A stretch of DNA of 64,000 bases. Origin: Roseateles sp. DAIF2. GTDB lineage: Bacteria; Pseudomonadota; Gammaproteobacteria; Burkholderiales; Burkholderiaceae_C. The notes beneath the pieces were generated by a model that did not search any database, was not told where the DNA came from, and was given only the letters and a program-made list of their open reading frames with translations. Below are positions 1 through 7,498 of this stretch, in pieces. How positions within the stretch are numbered: the stretch's first letter is position 1; each line of letters starts with the position of its first letter. The stretch is from the NCBI RefSeq assembly GCF_015624425.1, contig NZ_CP049919.1, positions 806,001 to 870,000 on the forward strand, in the 5' to 3' direction. A program made the position numbers and the translations under genes.

Positions 1-940
1 GGTCGAGGCGGCGCCCTGGCATCCCGGGCGGGCGGCGCTGCAGGACGAGGGGCCGCGCCGGCCCTGCCTGGAGGACTGGGTCTATCTGCGGCTCTACACC
101 GGGGCCGGCTATGCCGACCGGGTGCTGCGCGAGCATGTGGCGCCGCTGCTGCGCGAGGCGCAGGCGCAGGGCCTGCTGCGGACCTGGTTCTTCGTGCGCT
201 TCCTGGACGACTTCGAGCATCTGCGGCTGCGTCTGCAGGCGCGCGACCGCGAGACGCTGGTGCAGCTGCATGCGCGGCTGCAGGCGCGGCTGGCCGAGGC
301 GCAGCGCGCCGGCCTGCTGTGGCGGGTGCAGAGCGACGACTACCTGCCGGAGCTGCAGCGCTATGGCGGTGCGGCCGGCCTGGCGCTGTGCGAGCAGCTG
401 TTCGGCGTGGACTCGGACGATCTGCTGGCGCTGCTGGAGCTGGAGGCCGCGGAAGGCGAGGCGGGTGACGATGCGCCGCCGCGCTGGCTCTATGCGCTGG
501 CCTCGCTGGATGCCTATGTGCTGCAGCTCAGCCCGGACGCGGCGCGGCGCGAGGCGCTGCTGGAGAAGCTGGCGCGCCAGTTCCTCGACGAGCAGGCCGG
601 TGCCGCGGGCCGCTCCGCCGCGCTGGTGGCGGTGGGCGCGCGTTTTCGCGAGCTGCGCCGCGAGCTGGACGGGCTGCGGCAGGGCCGGGGCCGGCTGGGC
701 CTGTGGCAGCAGCAGCTGGCGGCCAGCGCGCGGCGCCGCGCGCCGCTGCTGGCGGCGCTGCGCGAGCTGCTGACGAGCTTGCCCGAGCCGCAGCAGGAGC
801 AGGTGCTGCAGAGCCTGCTGCACATGCATTGCAACCGGCTCGCGCCCAGCGACCCGCGCCGCCACGAGACTCTGCTCTACGACTTCGCGCGCCGGCTGGA
901 GCGGGCGCGGCAGGCGCGCAGCCCGGAGCTGGCGCGATGA
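1..940 (+). CDS. LanB-type dehydratase, C-terminal thiopeptide-type domain (5' partial)
   Basis: The reading frame is open from base 2, so the gene starts upstream and 312 C-terminal residues are visible. The segment has the pattern of the SpaB_C / thiopeptide-type bacteriocin biosynthesis domain: WVYLRLYTG near residue 26, WFFVRFLDDFEHLRLRL about 35 residues later, and YLPELQRYGG followed by CEQLF-DSDD. In class I lanthipeptide synthesis this domain removes glutamate from glutamylated Ser/Thr to give dehydroalanine/dehydrobutyrine. Its stop overlaps the cyclase start as ATGA, indicating translational coupling. Whether the N-terminal glutamylation domain is fused upstream or encoded separately cannot be seen. 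Confidence 0.88.
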   Translation, partial: VEAAPWHPGRAALQDEGPRRPCLEDWVYLRLYTGAGYADRVLREHVAPLLREAQAQGLLRTWFFVRFLDDFEHLRLRLQARDRETLVQLHARLQARLAEAQRAGLLWRVQSDDYLPELQRYGGAAGLALCEQLFGVDSDDLLALLELEAAEGEAGDDAPPRWLYALASLDAYVLQLSPDAARREALLEKLARQFLDEQAGAAGRSAALVAVGARFRELRRELDGLRQGRGRLGLWQQQLAASARRRAPLLAALRELLTSLPEPQQEQVLQSLLHMHCNRLAPSDPRRHETLLYDFARRLERARQARSPELAR

Positions 941-2151
941 GCGCCGCCGCCGAGGCCGCGCTGATCGAGGCCGTGCGCTGGCGCCTGCGGCGCGCGCTCG
1001 ACGGGGCCTGGACCGATGCCAGCTATGCCGGCGGGGCCGCCGGCCAACTGCTGGCCCTGGCGGTGCTGGAGCGGCAGACGCAAGGGCGCGACCTCGATGC
1101 CGACTGGCTGGCCGAAGCCGTGCTGCGCCTGCTGGAGCGGCTGCCGCGCTATCCGCATGGCCTGTTCCAGGGCGCGCAGGGCCTGCTGTTCGCGGCCTTG
1201 GAACTGGACCGCGTGTATGGCCTGGGCCTGGCCGAGGAGGCCGCGGCGGATGCCGACGAGCATCTGCTGGACTGCCTGCGCCATGACCGCGACCTGCCCT
1301 ATCACTTCGACCTGATCAGCGGCATCGGCGGGCTGCTGACCTATGCCGCCTACCGCGAGCAGGGCGGCAGCCGGCTGCCGCTGGTCGAGGCCTGCGTCGC
1401 GCGGCTGCGCGCGATGGTCTCGACGGCGGCCGAGGGCGAGCTGCACTGGTTCACGCCGCCGGCCTGGATCCGCGGCTTCCCGATGGGCAATGCCCATCCC
1501 GGCGGCTGCACCGACCTGGGGGTCGCCCATGGCCAGGCGGGCGTGCTGGCGGCGCTGGCCTATGCGCTCCAGGTGGCCAGGACCGGCCGGCCGGCGGCGC
1601 GCGAGCTGCTGCTGGGCGGGCTGCGCTATCTGCGGCGGCAGGAGCAGTCGAACGGGCATGCGCATTTCGGCACTGCGGCGGAATCCACGGATCCGGCGCG
1701 CTGTGCCTGGTGCTATGGCGACCTGGGCATGGCGGCGGCGCTGCGGCTGTCCGCCGTCGCGCTGGAGGACCCGGCGCTGGACGACTGGGCGGACCGGATG
1801 CTGGCGACCTTGTCCCGGCGGCCGGCGCAGCAGCTCGGCTTCATCGACGCCTGGCTGTGCCATGGCAGCGCCGGCTCGGCCTGGTTGATGCGGCAGCTGG
1901 CGCCGCGTCAGCTGGCGCCGCTGACCGCGCATTGCCTGCGGCTGCATCCGGTGGCGGGGGCCGACGGCCTGCTGGCCCAGCTGGAGCGCGCGCCGGCGCC
2001 CGAGCTCGGGCTGCTGGAGGGCTATGCCGGCCTGGCGCTGGTGCTGAGCGAGGGCCGCGCTGACGGCGGCCCGCCGGATCATGGCCCGCATTGGAGCCTG
2101 CCCTTCCTGGCCGGGCGCCGCGCGCTCGAGACCCACGTCGTTTTCTCGTGA
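937..2151 (+). CDS. LanC-family lanthionine synthetase (cyclase)
   Basis: A 404-residue protein starting MSAAAEAALIEA at the ATGA overlap with the dehydratase; a longer open frame upstream is discarded because the overlap start is coupled and begins the LanC fold. The LanC zinc ligands are present: Cys259 in WCYGD, and Cys308-His309 in LCHGSAG. A further conserved His198 lies in VAHGQAG. The repeated G-x-x-G motifs of the alpha/alpha barrel (GGAAGQLLAL, GIGGLLTYA, GQAGVLAAL, GDLGMAAAL, GSAGSAWL, GYAGLALVL) are visible. Known LanC enzymes add cysteine thiols to dehydrated Ser/Thr to form (methyl)lanthionine. The probable substrates are the two peptides encoded directly downstream. Confidence 0.92.
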   Translation: MSAAAEAALIEAVRWRLRRALDGAWTDASYAGGAAGQLLALAVLERQTQGRDLDADWLAEAVLRLLERLPRYPHGLFQGAQGLLFAALELDRVYGLGLAEEAAADADEHLLDCLRHDRDLPYHFDLISGIGGLLTYAAYREQGGSRLPLVEACVARLRAMVSTAAEGELHWFTPPAWIRGFPMGNAHPGGCTDLGVAHGQAGVLAALAYALQVARTGRPAARELLLGGLRYLRRQEQSNGHAHFGTAAESTDPARCAWCYGDLGMAAALRLSAVALEDPALDDWADRMLATLSRRPAQQLGFIDAWLCHGSAGSAWLMRQLAPRQLAPLTAHCLRLHPVAGADGLLAQLERAPAPELGLLEGYAGLALVLSEGRADGGPPDHGPHWSLPFLAGRRALETHVVFS

Positions 2152-2256
2152 ATCCGCTTGTGCGCCCGAAGGCTCGGCCGGGCCGGACGGTGCACAGGCC
2201 ACGGCGGCGTTGACCACGGTCGGGACTGCACGGAGCCCCGGCAGGTTGTGAACGGC

Positions 2257-2273
2257 GCCACCCCCGGGGTGGC
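2257..2273 (+). other. Short GC-rich hairpin between cyclase and first precursor gene
   Basis: GCCACCC and GGGTGGC form a 7-bp perfect stem around CCG in the 192-base gap between the cyclase and the first precursor gene. No T-run follows, so it is not a standard intrinsic terminator. It could stabilise a processed precursor mRNA or act as a partial attenuator; this is inference. Confidence 0.3.
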
Positions 2274-2343
2274 CGTGATCTGCCCCACCACGCATCCACG
2301 CGGCCTCAGGCCGCATGCATCTGTATGTCTATCTAGGAGACCC

Positions 2344-2625
2344 ATGAGCAAGTCCGATCGACTGAAGCTGACCACCACCTCGGTGCGCAGCCTGACTCCC
2401 GGTGAAGTGGACCAGGTCGCCGGCGGCGACGGTGGCCCCACCGGCAACACCTCGCTGTCCAACGCCTATTGCGGCGGCTGCCCGACCTACGGTCCCTGCG
2501 CGACGCAAACCTGCCCGCCGCCGGCCTCGGCCGAATGCGCGAGCAATGTCTGCGCGTCCAATGCCTGCGGCACGCAGAACAACTGCCTGCCTCCTTGGGC
2601 GACCAAGGGCTGGTGCCCCCGCTGA
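2344..2625 (+). CDS. Cys-rich RiPP precursor peptide 1 (lanthipeptide-like, GG leader)
   Basis: A 93-residue peptide starting MSKSDRLKL, chosen because AGGAGA at 2335-2340 sits three bases before this ATG. Residues 1-28 form a leader ending VDQVAGG, the double-glycine pattern cut by C39 peptidase transporters. The 65-residue core has nine Cys (43, 46, 52, 57, 65, 70, 75, 81, 91) and twelve Ser/Thr, with many Pro, Asn and Gly, and ends GWCPR. A CAS-N-x-C motif occurs twice (CASNVC, CASNAC). Its place between the cyclase and the transporter makes it the likely dehydratase/cyclase substrate. Core modification and bioactivity are unknown; I recognise no characterised lantibiotic in it. Confidence 0.85.
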   Translation: MSKSDRLKLTTTSVRSLTPGEVDQVAGGDGGPTGNTSLSNAYCGGCPTYGPCATQTCPPPASAECASNVCASNACGTQNNCLPPWATKGWCPR

Positions 2626-2727
2626 TGGCGCAGGGGCCGCCGGGGCATCCATCCCGGTGGACCCGCTCCTTCCCCACCCCCGGGGCACGGCCATCCGGCC
2701 CCGCCTTGAATATCCCATCTGAAAATC

Positions 2728-3006
2728 ATGAGCAAGAGTAAAAAACTCCAGCTGGCCACCACCTCGGTGCGCCAGCTCAGCCCGGACGAGCTGCAGGACG
2801 TGGCCGGCGGCTACACCTCGATCGCCGCCTGCGGCACCGATCCGACCAATCGCCCCTGCGTGACGGTCAACGCCGCCAGCGGCTGCCCGACCGGCGTGCC
2901 GCAGACCCAGGGCTGCCCGCCGGCCACCGGCGCCTGCGCGACCAATGCCTGTCCGCCGGTGTCGCGGACGCCGCGTTGCGGCGGCGGCGCCAGCGACCTG
3001 TGCTGA
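2728..3006 (+). CDS. Cys-rich RiPP precursor peptide 2 (lanthipeptide-like, GG leader)
   Basis: A 92-residue paralogue of the peptide encoded just upstream. The leader is the same length (28) and shares 18 residues, including MSKS, TTSVR and the terminal VAGG. The 64-residue core differs: eight Cys (35, 44, 53, 63, 70, 75, 84, 92) and thirteen Ser/Thr, with a CATNAC motif and a C-terminal Cys. Unlike the first gene, no clear Shine-Dalgarno sequence precedes the ATG (only a weak TGAAAATC), so its translation may be lower or depend on upstream ribosomes. The pair could be a two-component peptide or two independent products. Confidence 0.82.
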   Translation: MSKSKKLQLATTSVRQLSPDELQDVAGGYTSIAACGTDPTNRPCVTVNAASGCPTGVPQTQGCPPATGACATNACPPVSRTPRCGGGASDLC

Positions 3007-3013
3007 TGATGAT

Positions 3014-3031
3014 GAGGCGCTGACGCGCCTC
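3014..3031 (+). other. Stem-loop directly after precursor 2
   Basis: GAGGCGC and GCGCCTC form a 7-bp perfect stem with loop TGAC, starting eight bases after the precursor-2 stop. No T-run follows. In many lantibiotic operons a leaky hairpin after the structural gene makes precursor mRNA more abundant than export mRNA; the same role here is an inference. Confidence 0.4.
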
Positions 3032-3111
3032 GGGGCGGGCCGCCGGGACGCCGGTCATGCCCGCCCCATCTTCCTTAGCTTCAACCGACGCACGGAAAGA
3101 AAGGCCACGCG

Positions 3112-4344
3112 ATGCTGTTTCGCCAAGAGGCCCTGGACCATCTGCGCCATGGCGACCGCCAGGGTCAGGTCTTGCTGCGCAGCCCGCGCAGCTTCTGGTG
3201 GGTGTCGATCGGCGCGCTGGCGACCGGTCTGGCGGTGGTGCTGATGCTGTTCTTCACCAGCTACACGCAGCGCGCTCGGGTCAGCGGCCATCTGGTGCCG
3301 GACAAGGGCCTGGTCAACCTGGCCGCGCAGCAGCCCGGCGTGGTGGCCGAGGCGCTGGTCGGCGAGGGCAGCTCGGTGCGCCGCGGCCAGGCCCTGTTCC
3401 GCCTGCGGGCCGAGCGCCCGGCGCGCGCGGGCGAGCTGGCCCAGGGCGCGGTGCGCAGCCTGGAGCAGCAGCGCGCCAGCCTGCTGGCCGAGGCCGGGCG
3501 GCTGCAGGCGCTGGCCGATGCGCAGGCCCTGGCCCTGCAGCAGAAGCGGCGCGAGCTGGAGGCCGAGCTGCCGCGCGCCCGGGACGAGCAGCGGCTGCAA
3601 CGCCGCCGGCTGCAGTCGGCGCAGGAAGCGCTGGCGCGCTTCGAGGCGCTGCAGGGCACGGGCTTCGCATCCAGCCTGCAGGTGCAGCAGCGCGCCGATG
3701 ATGTGCTGGACCAGCAGGTGCGGCTGGCGGCGCTGGAGCGCCATGAGCGCGAGCTGCGGGCGCAGCTGGACGCGCTGGCGCTGGAGCTGCGCGCGCAGGG
3801 GCTGCGCGACGGCAGCCCGCGCTCCGCGGCGGAGCGGCAGCTGGCGGTGCTGCAGCAGGAGATCGCCGAGGCCGAGGGCCGGCATGAATGGGTGCTGAGC
3901 GCGCCGGTGGACGGCACCCTGACCGCGCTGCAGGCGCATGCCGGGCAGGCGGTCGCGGCGGGGCAGGTGCTGGCCCTGTTGCTGCCGGCCGGCGCCCAGC
4001 TGCAGGCGGAGCTGCAGCTGCCGTCCAGCGCGGCGGGCTTCGTGCGGCCGGGGCAGAAGGTGGCGCTGCGCTATGCCGCCTTCCCGTATCAGAAGTTCGG
4101 CCAGCACGAGGGGCTGGTGCTGGAGGTGTCGCGTGCGGCGCGGCAGGGCGGTAGTGCAGGCGGCGCCGGTGCGGAGCGCAGCTACCGGGTGCTGGTGCGG
4201 CCGCTGCAGCAGGCGGTGCAGGCCTATGGCCAGCCGGTGCCGCTGCAGGCGGACATGCAGGTGGAGGCGGATGTGATGCTGAGCGAGCGCAGCCTGATCG
4301 AGTGGATGTTCGAGCCGATGCTGGCCTTGAAGGGGCGCCTATGA
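3112..4344 (+). CDS. HlyD-family periplasmic adaptor of the peptide exporter
   Basis: A 410-residue membrane-fusion protein preceded by AAAGAAAGG. It has a short cytoplasmic N-terminus, one membrane segment at about residues 29-49, a first lipoyl/barrel strand region (QPGVVAEALVGEGSSVRRGQ), a long Ala/Leu/Gln/Arg-rich coiled coil at about residues 95-225, and a second lipoyl half (APVDGTLTALQAHAGQAVAAGQ). This is the layout of HlyD/CvaA adaptors for C39 ABC exporters. It probably bridges the inner-membrane transporter encoded next to an outer-membrane channel. Its stop overlaps the transporter start as ATGA. No TolC-type gene is present in this cluster. Confidence 0.88.
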   Translation: MLFRQEALDHLRHGDRQGQVLLRSPRSFWWVSIGALATGLAVVLMLFFTSYTQRARVSGHLVPDKGLVNLAAQQPGVVAEALVGEGSSVRRGQALFRLRAERPARAGELAQGAVRSLEQQRASLLAEAGRLQALADAQALALQQKRRELEAELPRARDEQRLQRRRLQSAQEALARFEALQGTGFASSLQVQQRADDVLDQQVRLAALERHERELRAQLDALALELRAQGLRDGSPRSAAERQLAVLQQEIAEAEGRHEWVLSAPVDGTLTALQAHAGQAVAAGQVLALLLPAGAQLQAELQLPSSAAGFVRPGQKVALRYAAFPYQKFGQHEGLVLEVSRAARQGGSAGGAGAERSYRVLVRPLQQAVQAYGQPVPLQADMQVEADVMLSERSLIEWMFEPMLALKGRL

Positions 4345-6455
4345 ATCTGATGCAGGGTTTGCAGTTCGGTTTCGGCCCGCGCCTGCCGATGCTGCAGCAG
4401 ACCGAGACCGCGGAATGCGGCCTGGCCTGTCTGGCAATGGTCAGCTGCTATCACGGTCAATGGCTGGAGCTGCCGGACCTGCGTCGGCGCCTCGATGCCT
4501 CGGCCAAGGGCGTGAACCTGGCCCAGCTGATGGGCTTTGCCGCAGAGATCGGCCTGGCGGCGCGCGCGGTGCGGCTGGAGCTGGAGGATCTGTCGCAGCT
4601 GCAGACGCCCTGCGTGCTGCACTGGGACATGAACCATTTCGTCGTGCTGCGCCGCGTGACCGGGCGCGGTATCACGGTGCACGACCCGGCGGTCGGCGTG
4701 CGCCGGCTGAGCCTGGCCGAGGCCTCGCGCCATTTCACCGGCGTGGCGCTGGAGCTGTCGCCGATGCCCAGCTTCGAGCGCAGCGAGCCGCGGCCGGCGG
4801 TGGGGCTGGGGCAACTGATCGGCCAGATCAGCGGGCTCAAGCGCTCGGTGGCCCAGGTGCTGATGCTGTCGCTGGCGCTGGAGATCCTGGCGGTGGTGGG
4901 GCCGCTGTTCCAGCAATGGGTGCTGGACGGGGTGATCGTGCAGCGCGACATGGACCTGCTGCAGGTGCTGGCCTTCGGCTTCGCGATGCTGCTGCTCTTG
5001 CAGCTGCTGATCGGCACGATGCGCAACTGGATGGTGATCTACTTCTCCACCCAGCTGAACCTGCAATGGGCATCCGGCGTGCTGAGCAAGCTGCTGCGCC
5101 TGCCGATGGACTATTTCATGCGCCGGCACCTGGGCGACGTGATGTCGCGCTTCGGCGCGATCCAGGACATCCGCCAGACCCTGACCTCGGCCGCGCTGAA
5201 TGCGCTGCTGGACGGGCTGATGGCCTGCGTGGCCCTGGTGATGATGGCGATCTACAGCCTCAAGCTGGCGGCGGTCACCCTGGCGGCGCTGGCCGTCTAT
5301 GTGCTGATCCGGATGATCTCCTACGCGCCGTTTCGCCAGGCCAGCGAGGAGCAGATCATCCATGCGGCGCGCCAGGACGGGCATCTGCTGGAATCGGTGC
5401 GCGGCGTGCAGTCGATCAAGCTGTTCAACCGCGAGAACGAGCGCCGCGCGCGCTGGCTGAACCTGCTGGTCAACACCAGCAATCGCGAGCTGGCGACGCA
5501 ACGCCTGGGGACGCTCTATCAGACGGCCAACGGCCTGGTGTTCGGCCTCGAGAACATCGCGGTGATCTATCTGGGCGCGCTCTTGGTGATGCGCGGCGAG
5601 CTGTCGATCGGCATGAGCTTCGCCTACGCCGCCTACAAGACGCAGTTCAGCAGCCGCATCAGCGCGCTGGTCGACCTGGCCTTCCAGGTGCGCATGCTGC
5701 GCATCCAGCGCGAACGCCTGGCTGACATCGTGCTCAGCGAGCCGGAGCCCGCCGGGGGCAGCGGCCTGCCGCCCGATGCGGTGCCGGACATCGAGCTGCG
5801 CCAGGTGCGCTTTCGCTACGCGGAGAACGAGCCCTGGGTGCTGGACGGCGTCAGTCTGCGCGTCGAGGCCGGCGAATCGGTGGCGATCGTCGGCCCCTCG
5901 GGCTGCGGCAAGACCACCCTGCTGAAGATCATGCTGGGCCTGCTGCGGCCGACCGAGGGCGAGATCCTGGTGATGGGCCGGCCATTGGCCTCGATCGGCC
6001 TGACGGCCTGGCGCGAATGCCTGGGCGCGGTGATGCAGGAGGACCAGCTGTTCGCCGGCACGATCGCCGAGAACATCGCCTTCGGCGCCGCCGAGATCGA
6101 TATGGAACTGGTGCGCCTGTGCGCGCACATGGCCGCGATCGAGGAGGATGTGCTGGCGATGCCGATGGCCTGGCAGACCCTGATCGGCGACATGGGCGCG
6201 GCCATCTCCGGCGGGCAGAAGCAGCGCCTCCTGCTGGCGCGCGCGCTCTACAAGCAGCCGCGCGTGCTGTTCCTCGATGAGGCGACCAGCCATCTGGACA
6301 CGCGCCGCGAGCAGGAGGTCAACGAGGCGGTCGGCGCGTTGCAGCTCACCCGTGTCGTGATCGCGCATCGGCAGGAGACGATCGAGCGGGCGGGGCGGGT
6401 GATACGGTTGCAGGGGATAGCTTCCCTGGCCCTGCCCGAGCGGAGGGGCGGTTGA
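4341..6455 (+). CDS. C39-peptidase ABC transporter (LanT/PCAT type)
   Basis: A 704-residue bifunctional exporter; the start is the ATG overlapping the adaptor stop, which places the peptidase at the N-terminus. The C39 triad is complete: Cys26 in ECGLACLAM, His99 in NHFVVL and Asp115 in HDPAVG. A six-helix membrane domain follows (about 160-450). The ATPase has Walker A GPSGCGKTT (518-526), signature SGGQKQR (623-629), Walker B LFLDEAT with Asp646-Glu647, and H-loop IAHRQ. Such transporters cut leaders after GG and export the core, matching the VAGG leaders of the two precursors. It ends the visible cluster. Confidence 0.95.
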   Translation: MNLMQGLQFGFGPRLPMLQQTETAECGLACLAMVSCYHGQWLELPDLRRRLDASAKGVNLAQLMGFAAEIGLAARAVRLELEDLSQLQTPCVLHWDMNHFVVLRRVTGRGITVHDPAVGVRRLSLAEASRHFTGVALELSPMPSFERSEPRPAVGLGQLIGQISGLKRSVAQVLMLSLALEILAVVGPLFQQWVLDGVIVQRDMDLLQVLAFGFAMLLLLQLLIGTMRNWMVIYFSTQLNLQWASGVLSKLLRLPMDYFMRRHLGDVMSRFGAIQDIRQTLTSAALNALLDGLMACVALVMMAIYSLKLAAVTLAALAVYVLIRMISYAPFRQASEEQIIHAARQDGHLLESVRGVQSIKLFNRENERRARWLNLLVNTSNRELATQRLGTLYQTANGLVFGLENIAVIYLGALLVMRGELSIGMSFAYAAYKTQFSSRISALVDLAFQVRMLRIQRERLADIVLSEPEPAGGSGLPPDAVPDIELRQVRFRYAENEPWVLDGVSLRVEAGESVAIVGPSGCGKTTLLKIMLGLLRPTEGEILVMGRPLASIGLTAWRECLGAVMQEDQLFAGTIAENIAFGAAEIDMELVRLCAHMAAIEEDVLAMPMAWQTLIGDMGAAISGGQKQRLLLARALYKQPRVLFLDEATSHLDTRREQEVNEAVGALQLTRVVIAHRQETIERAGRVIRLQGIASLALPERRGG

Positions 6456-6644
6456 ACGGGAGCTGAAGTGGCGCGTTCTTGCGCTGCCTCATGATGCTTG
6501 TGGCCGATGCCGTCTAGGCTGATGTGTCATGGCGATTTGCATCGCCATCGGGCATTCCACCCTGGGGCAAGAGCCCGGCTTGCGCAGACAATGGGCAGTC
6601 CCCTGTTTCACCTCATCTCAACTTTCGGAGCCGCCGGCCAGACC

Positions 6645-7349
6645 ATGAGCGATCCCTTTGCGATCCGCATGCCACCCGACATCCGCTCGGTGCGGGTCGG
6701 CGAGCATCAGGTCGTCTTCATCGACGACTTTCTGGAGCATCCCGAGGCCCTGATCGAGGCGGCCACCCAGGCCCGCTTCGAGCCCTGCGCGGGCGCGGCC
6801 GAGCGCAAGGGCTACCCGGGCGTACGGGCGCCCGTGCCGACGGCCTACACCGAGAATCTGACGGAGCTGCTGGATCCGCTGATCCGGCTGAACTTCGGTG
6901 TGCCGGAGGAACTTACGCTGCGCAAGTCGCCATGCACCTTCTCGCTCACCAATGTGGCGCCGCAGGATCTGGGTCCTCTTCAGCGTGTGCCGCATTTCGA
7001 TGCCAGCACGCCGCATTTCATGGCCGTGCTGCTCTATCTCTGTGATGAGCGGCATGGCGGCACGGCCTTCTACCGGCACAAGCCCAGCGGCTTGCAGCAG
7101 ATCACGGCCGAGAAGCGCGATCGCTACGGCGAGATGATCTATGCGGAGGTCGAGCGCCGCCCGGCGCCACCGCGCTACTTCACCGACTCGGACGAGTGTT
7201 TCGAGCTGCTGGGCATCATGCCTGCGCGCTTCAACCGCCTGGTGATCTATCGGGGCAGCCTGCTGCATTCGGCCATCGTCAATCCGCAGGGCCTGAGCAG
7301 CGATCCGCGCCAGGGCAGGTTGACCATCAACACCTTCTACGATTTCTAA
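6645..7349 (+). CDS. DUF6445 family protein (possible Fe(II)/2OG-like fold)
   Basis: A 234-residue protein starting MSDPFAIRM; the open frame extends upstream but those residues look non-coding. It contains VPHFDAS (HxD) and a later LLHSAIVNP with GRLTINTFYDF, the spacing of an iron-binding HxD...H set followed by an Arg as in cupin-fold 2-oxoglutarate oxygenases. I assign it to DUF6445 from memory of the family. Members are often near Caulobacter-type TonB receptors, SapC-like proteins and flavin halogenases in Proteobacteria. Here it converges on such a receptor. The enzymatic activity is unproven. The SD is weak (GGAG about 15 bases upstream). Confidence 0.65.
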   Translation: MSDPFAIRMPPDIRSVRVGEHQVVFIDDFLEHPEALIEAATQARFEPCAGAAERKGYPGVRAPVPTAYTENLTELLDPLIRLNFGVPEELTLRKSPCTFSLTNVAPQDLGPLQRVPHFDASTPHFMAVLLYLCDERHGGTAFYRHKPSGLQQITAEKRDRYGEMIYAEVERRPAPPRYFTDSDECFELLGIMPARFNRLVIYRGSLLHSAIVNPQGLSSDPRQGRLTINTFYDF

Positions 7350-7371
7350 CACCGGCCGACAGTTGTCGATA

Positions 7372-7409
7372 GGCAAAACGCGCGGCTGTTGACCGCGCGT
7401 TTTGCCTTG
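7372..7409 (+). terminator. Intrinsic terminator after the DUF6445 gene
   Basis: GGCAAAACGCGCGG and CCGCGCGTTTTGCC form a 14-bp perfect stem around a 7-base loop. The TTTT lies within the 3' arm and TTG follows. It starts 22 bases after the stop codon and could also act on the opposite strand. Confidence 0.75.
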
Positions 7410-7447
7410 TGCCGTCGGCGCGTGCCTGCATGCATGTGCACGCGCAA

Positions 7448-7476
7448 ATGAAAAAGCCCGGCGGCTGCCGGGCTTT
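7448..7476 (-). terminator. Intrinsic terminator of the TonB receptor gene
   Basis: AAAGCCCGGC and GCCGGGCTTT form a 10-bp perfect stem with a 4-base loop. Read on the minus strand, the stem is followed by a run of T. It lies 23 bases past the receptor stop codon and stands back to back with the terminator of the convergent gene. Confidence 0.8.
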
Positions 7477-7498
7477 CGCGGGGACGGGTGTCCGTCGA

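Noticed and set aside
877..2316. A 479-residue minus-strand open frame over the cyclase gene
   Set aside because: Arg/Gln/Ala-rich shadow; the plus-strand LanC has its zinc ligands and an ATGA overlap with LanB.
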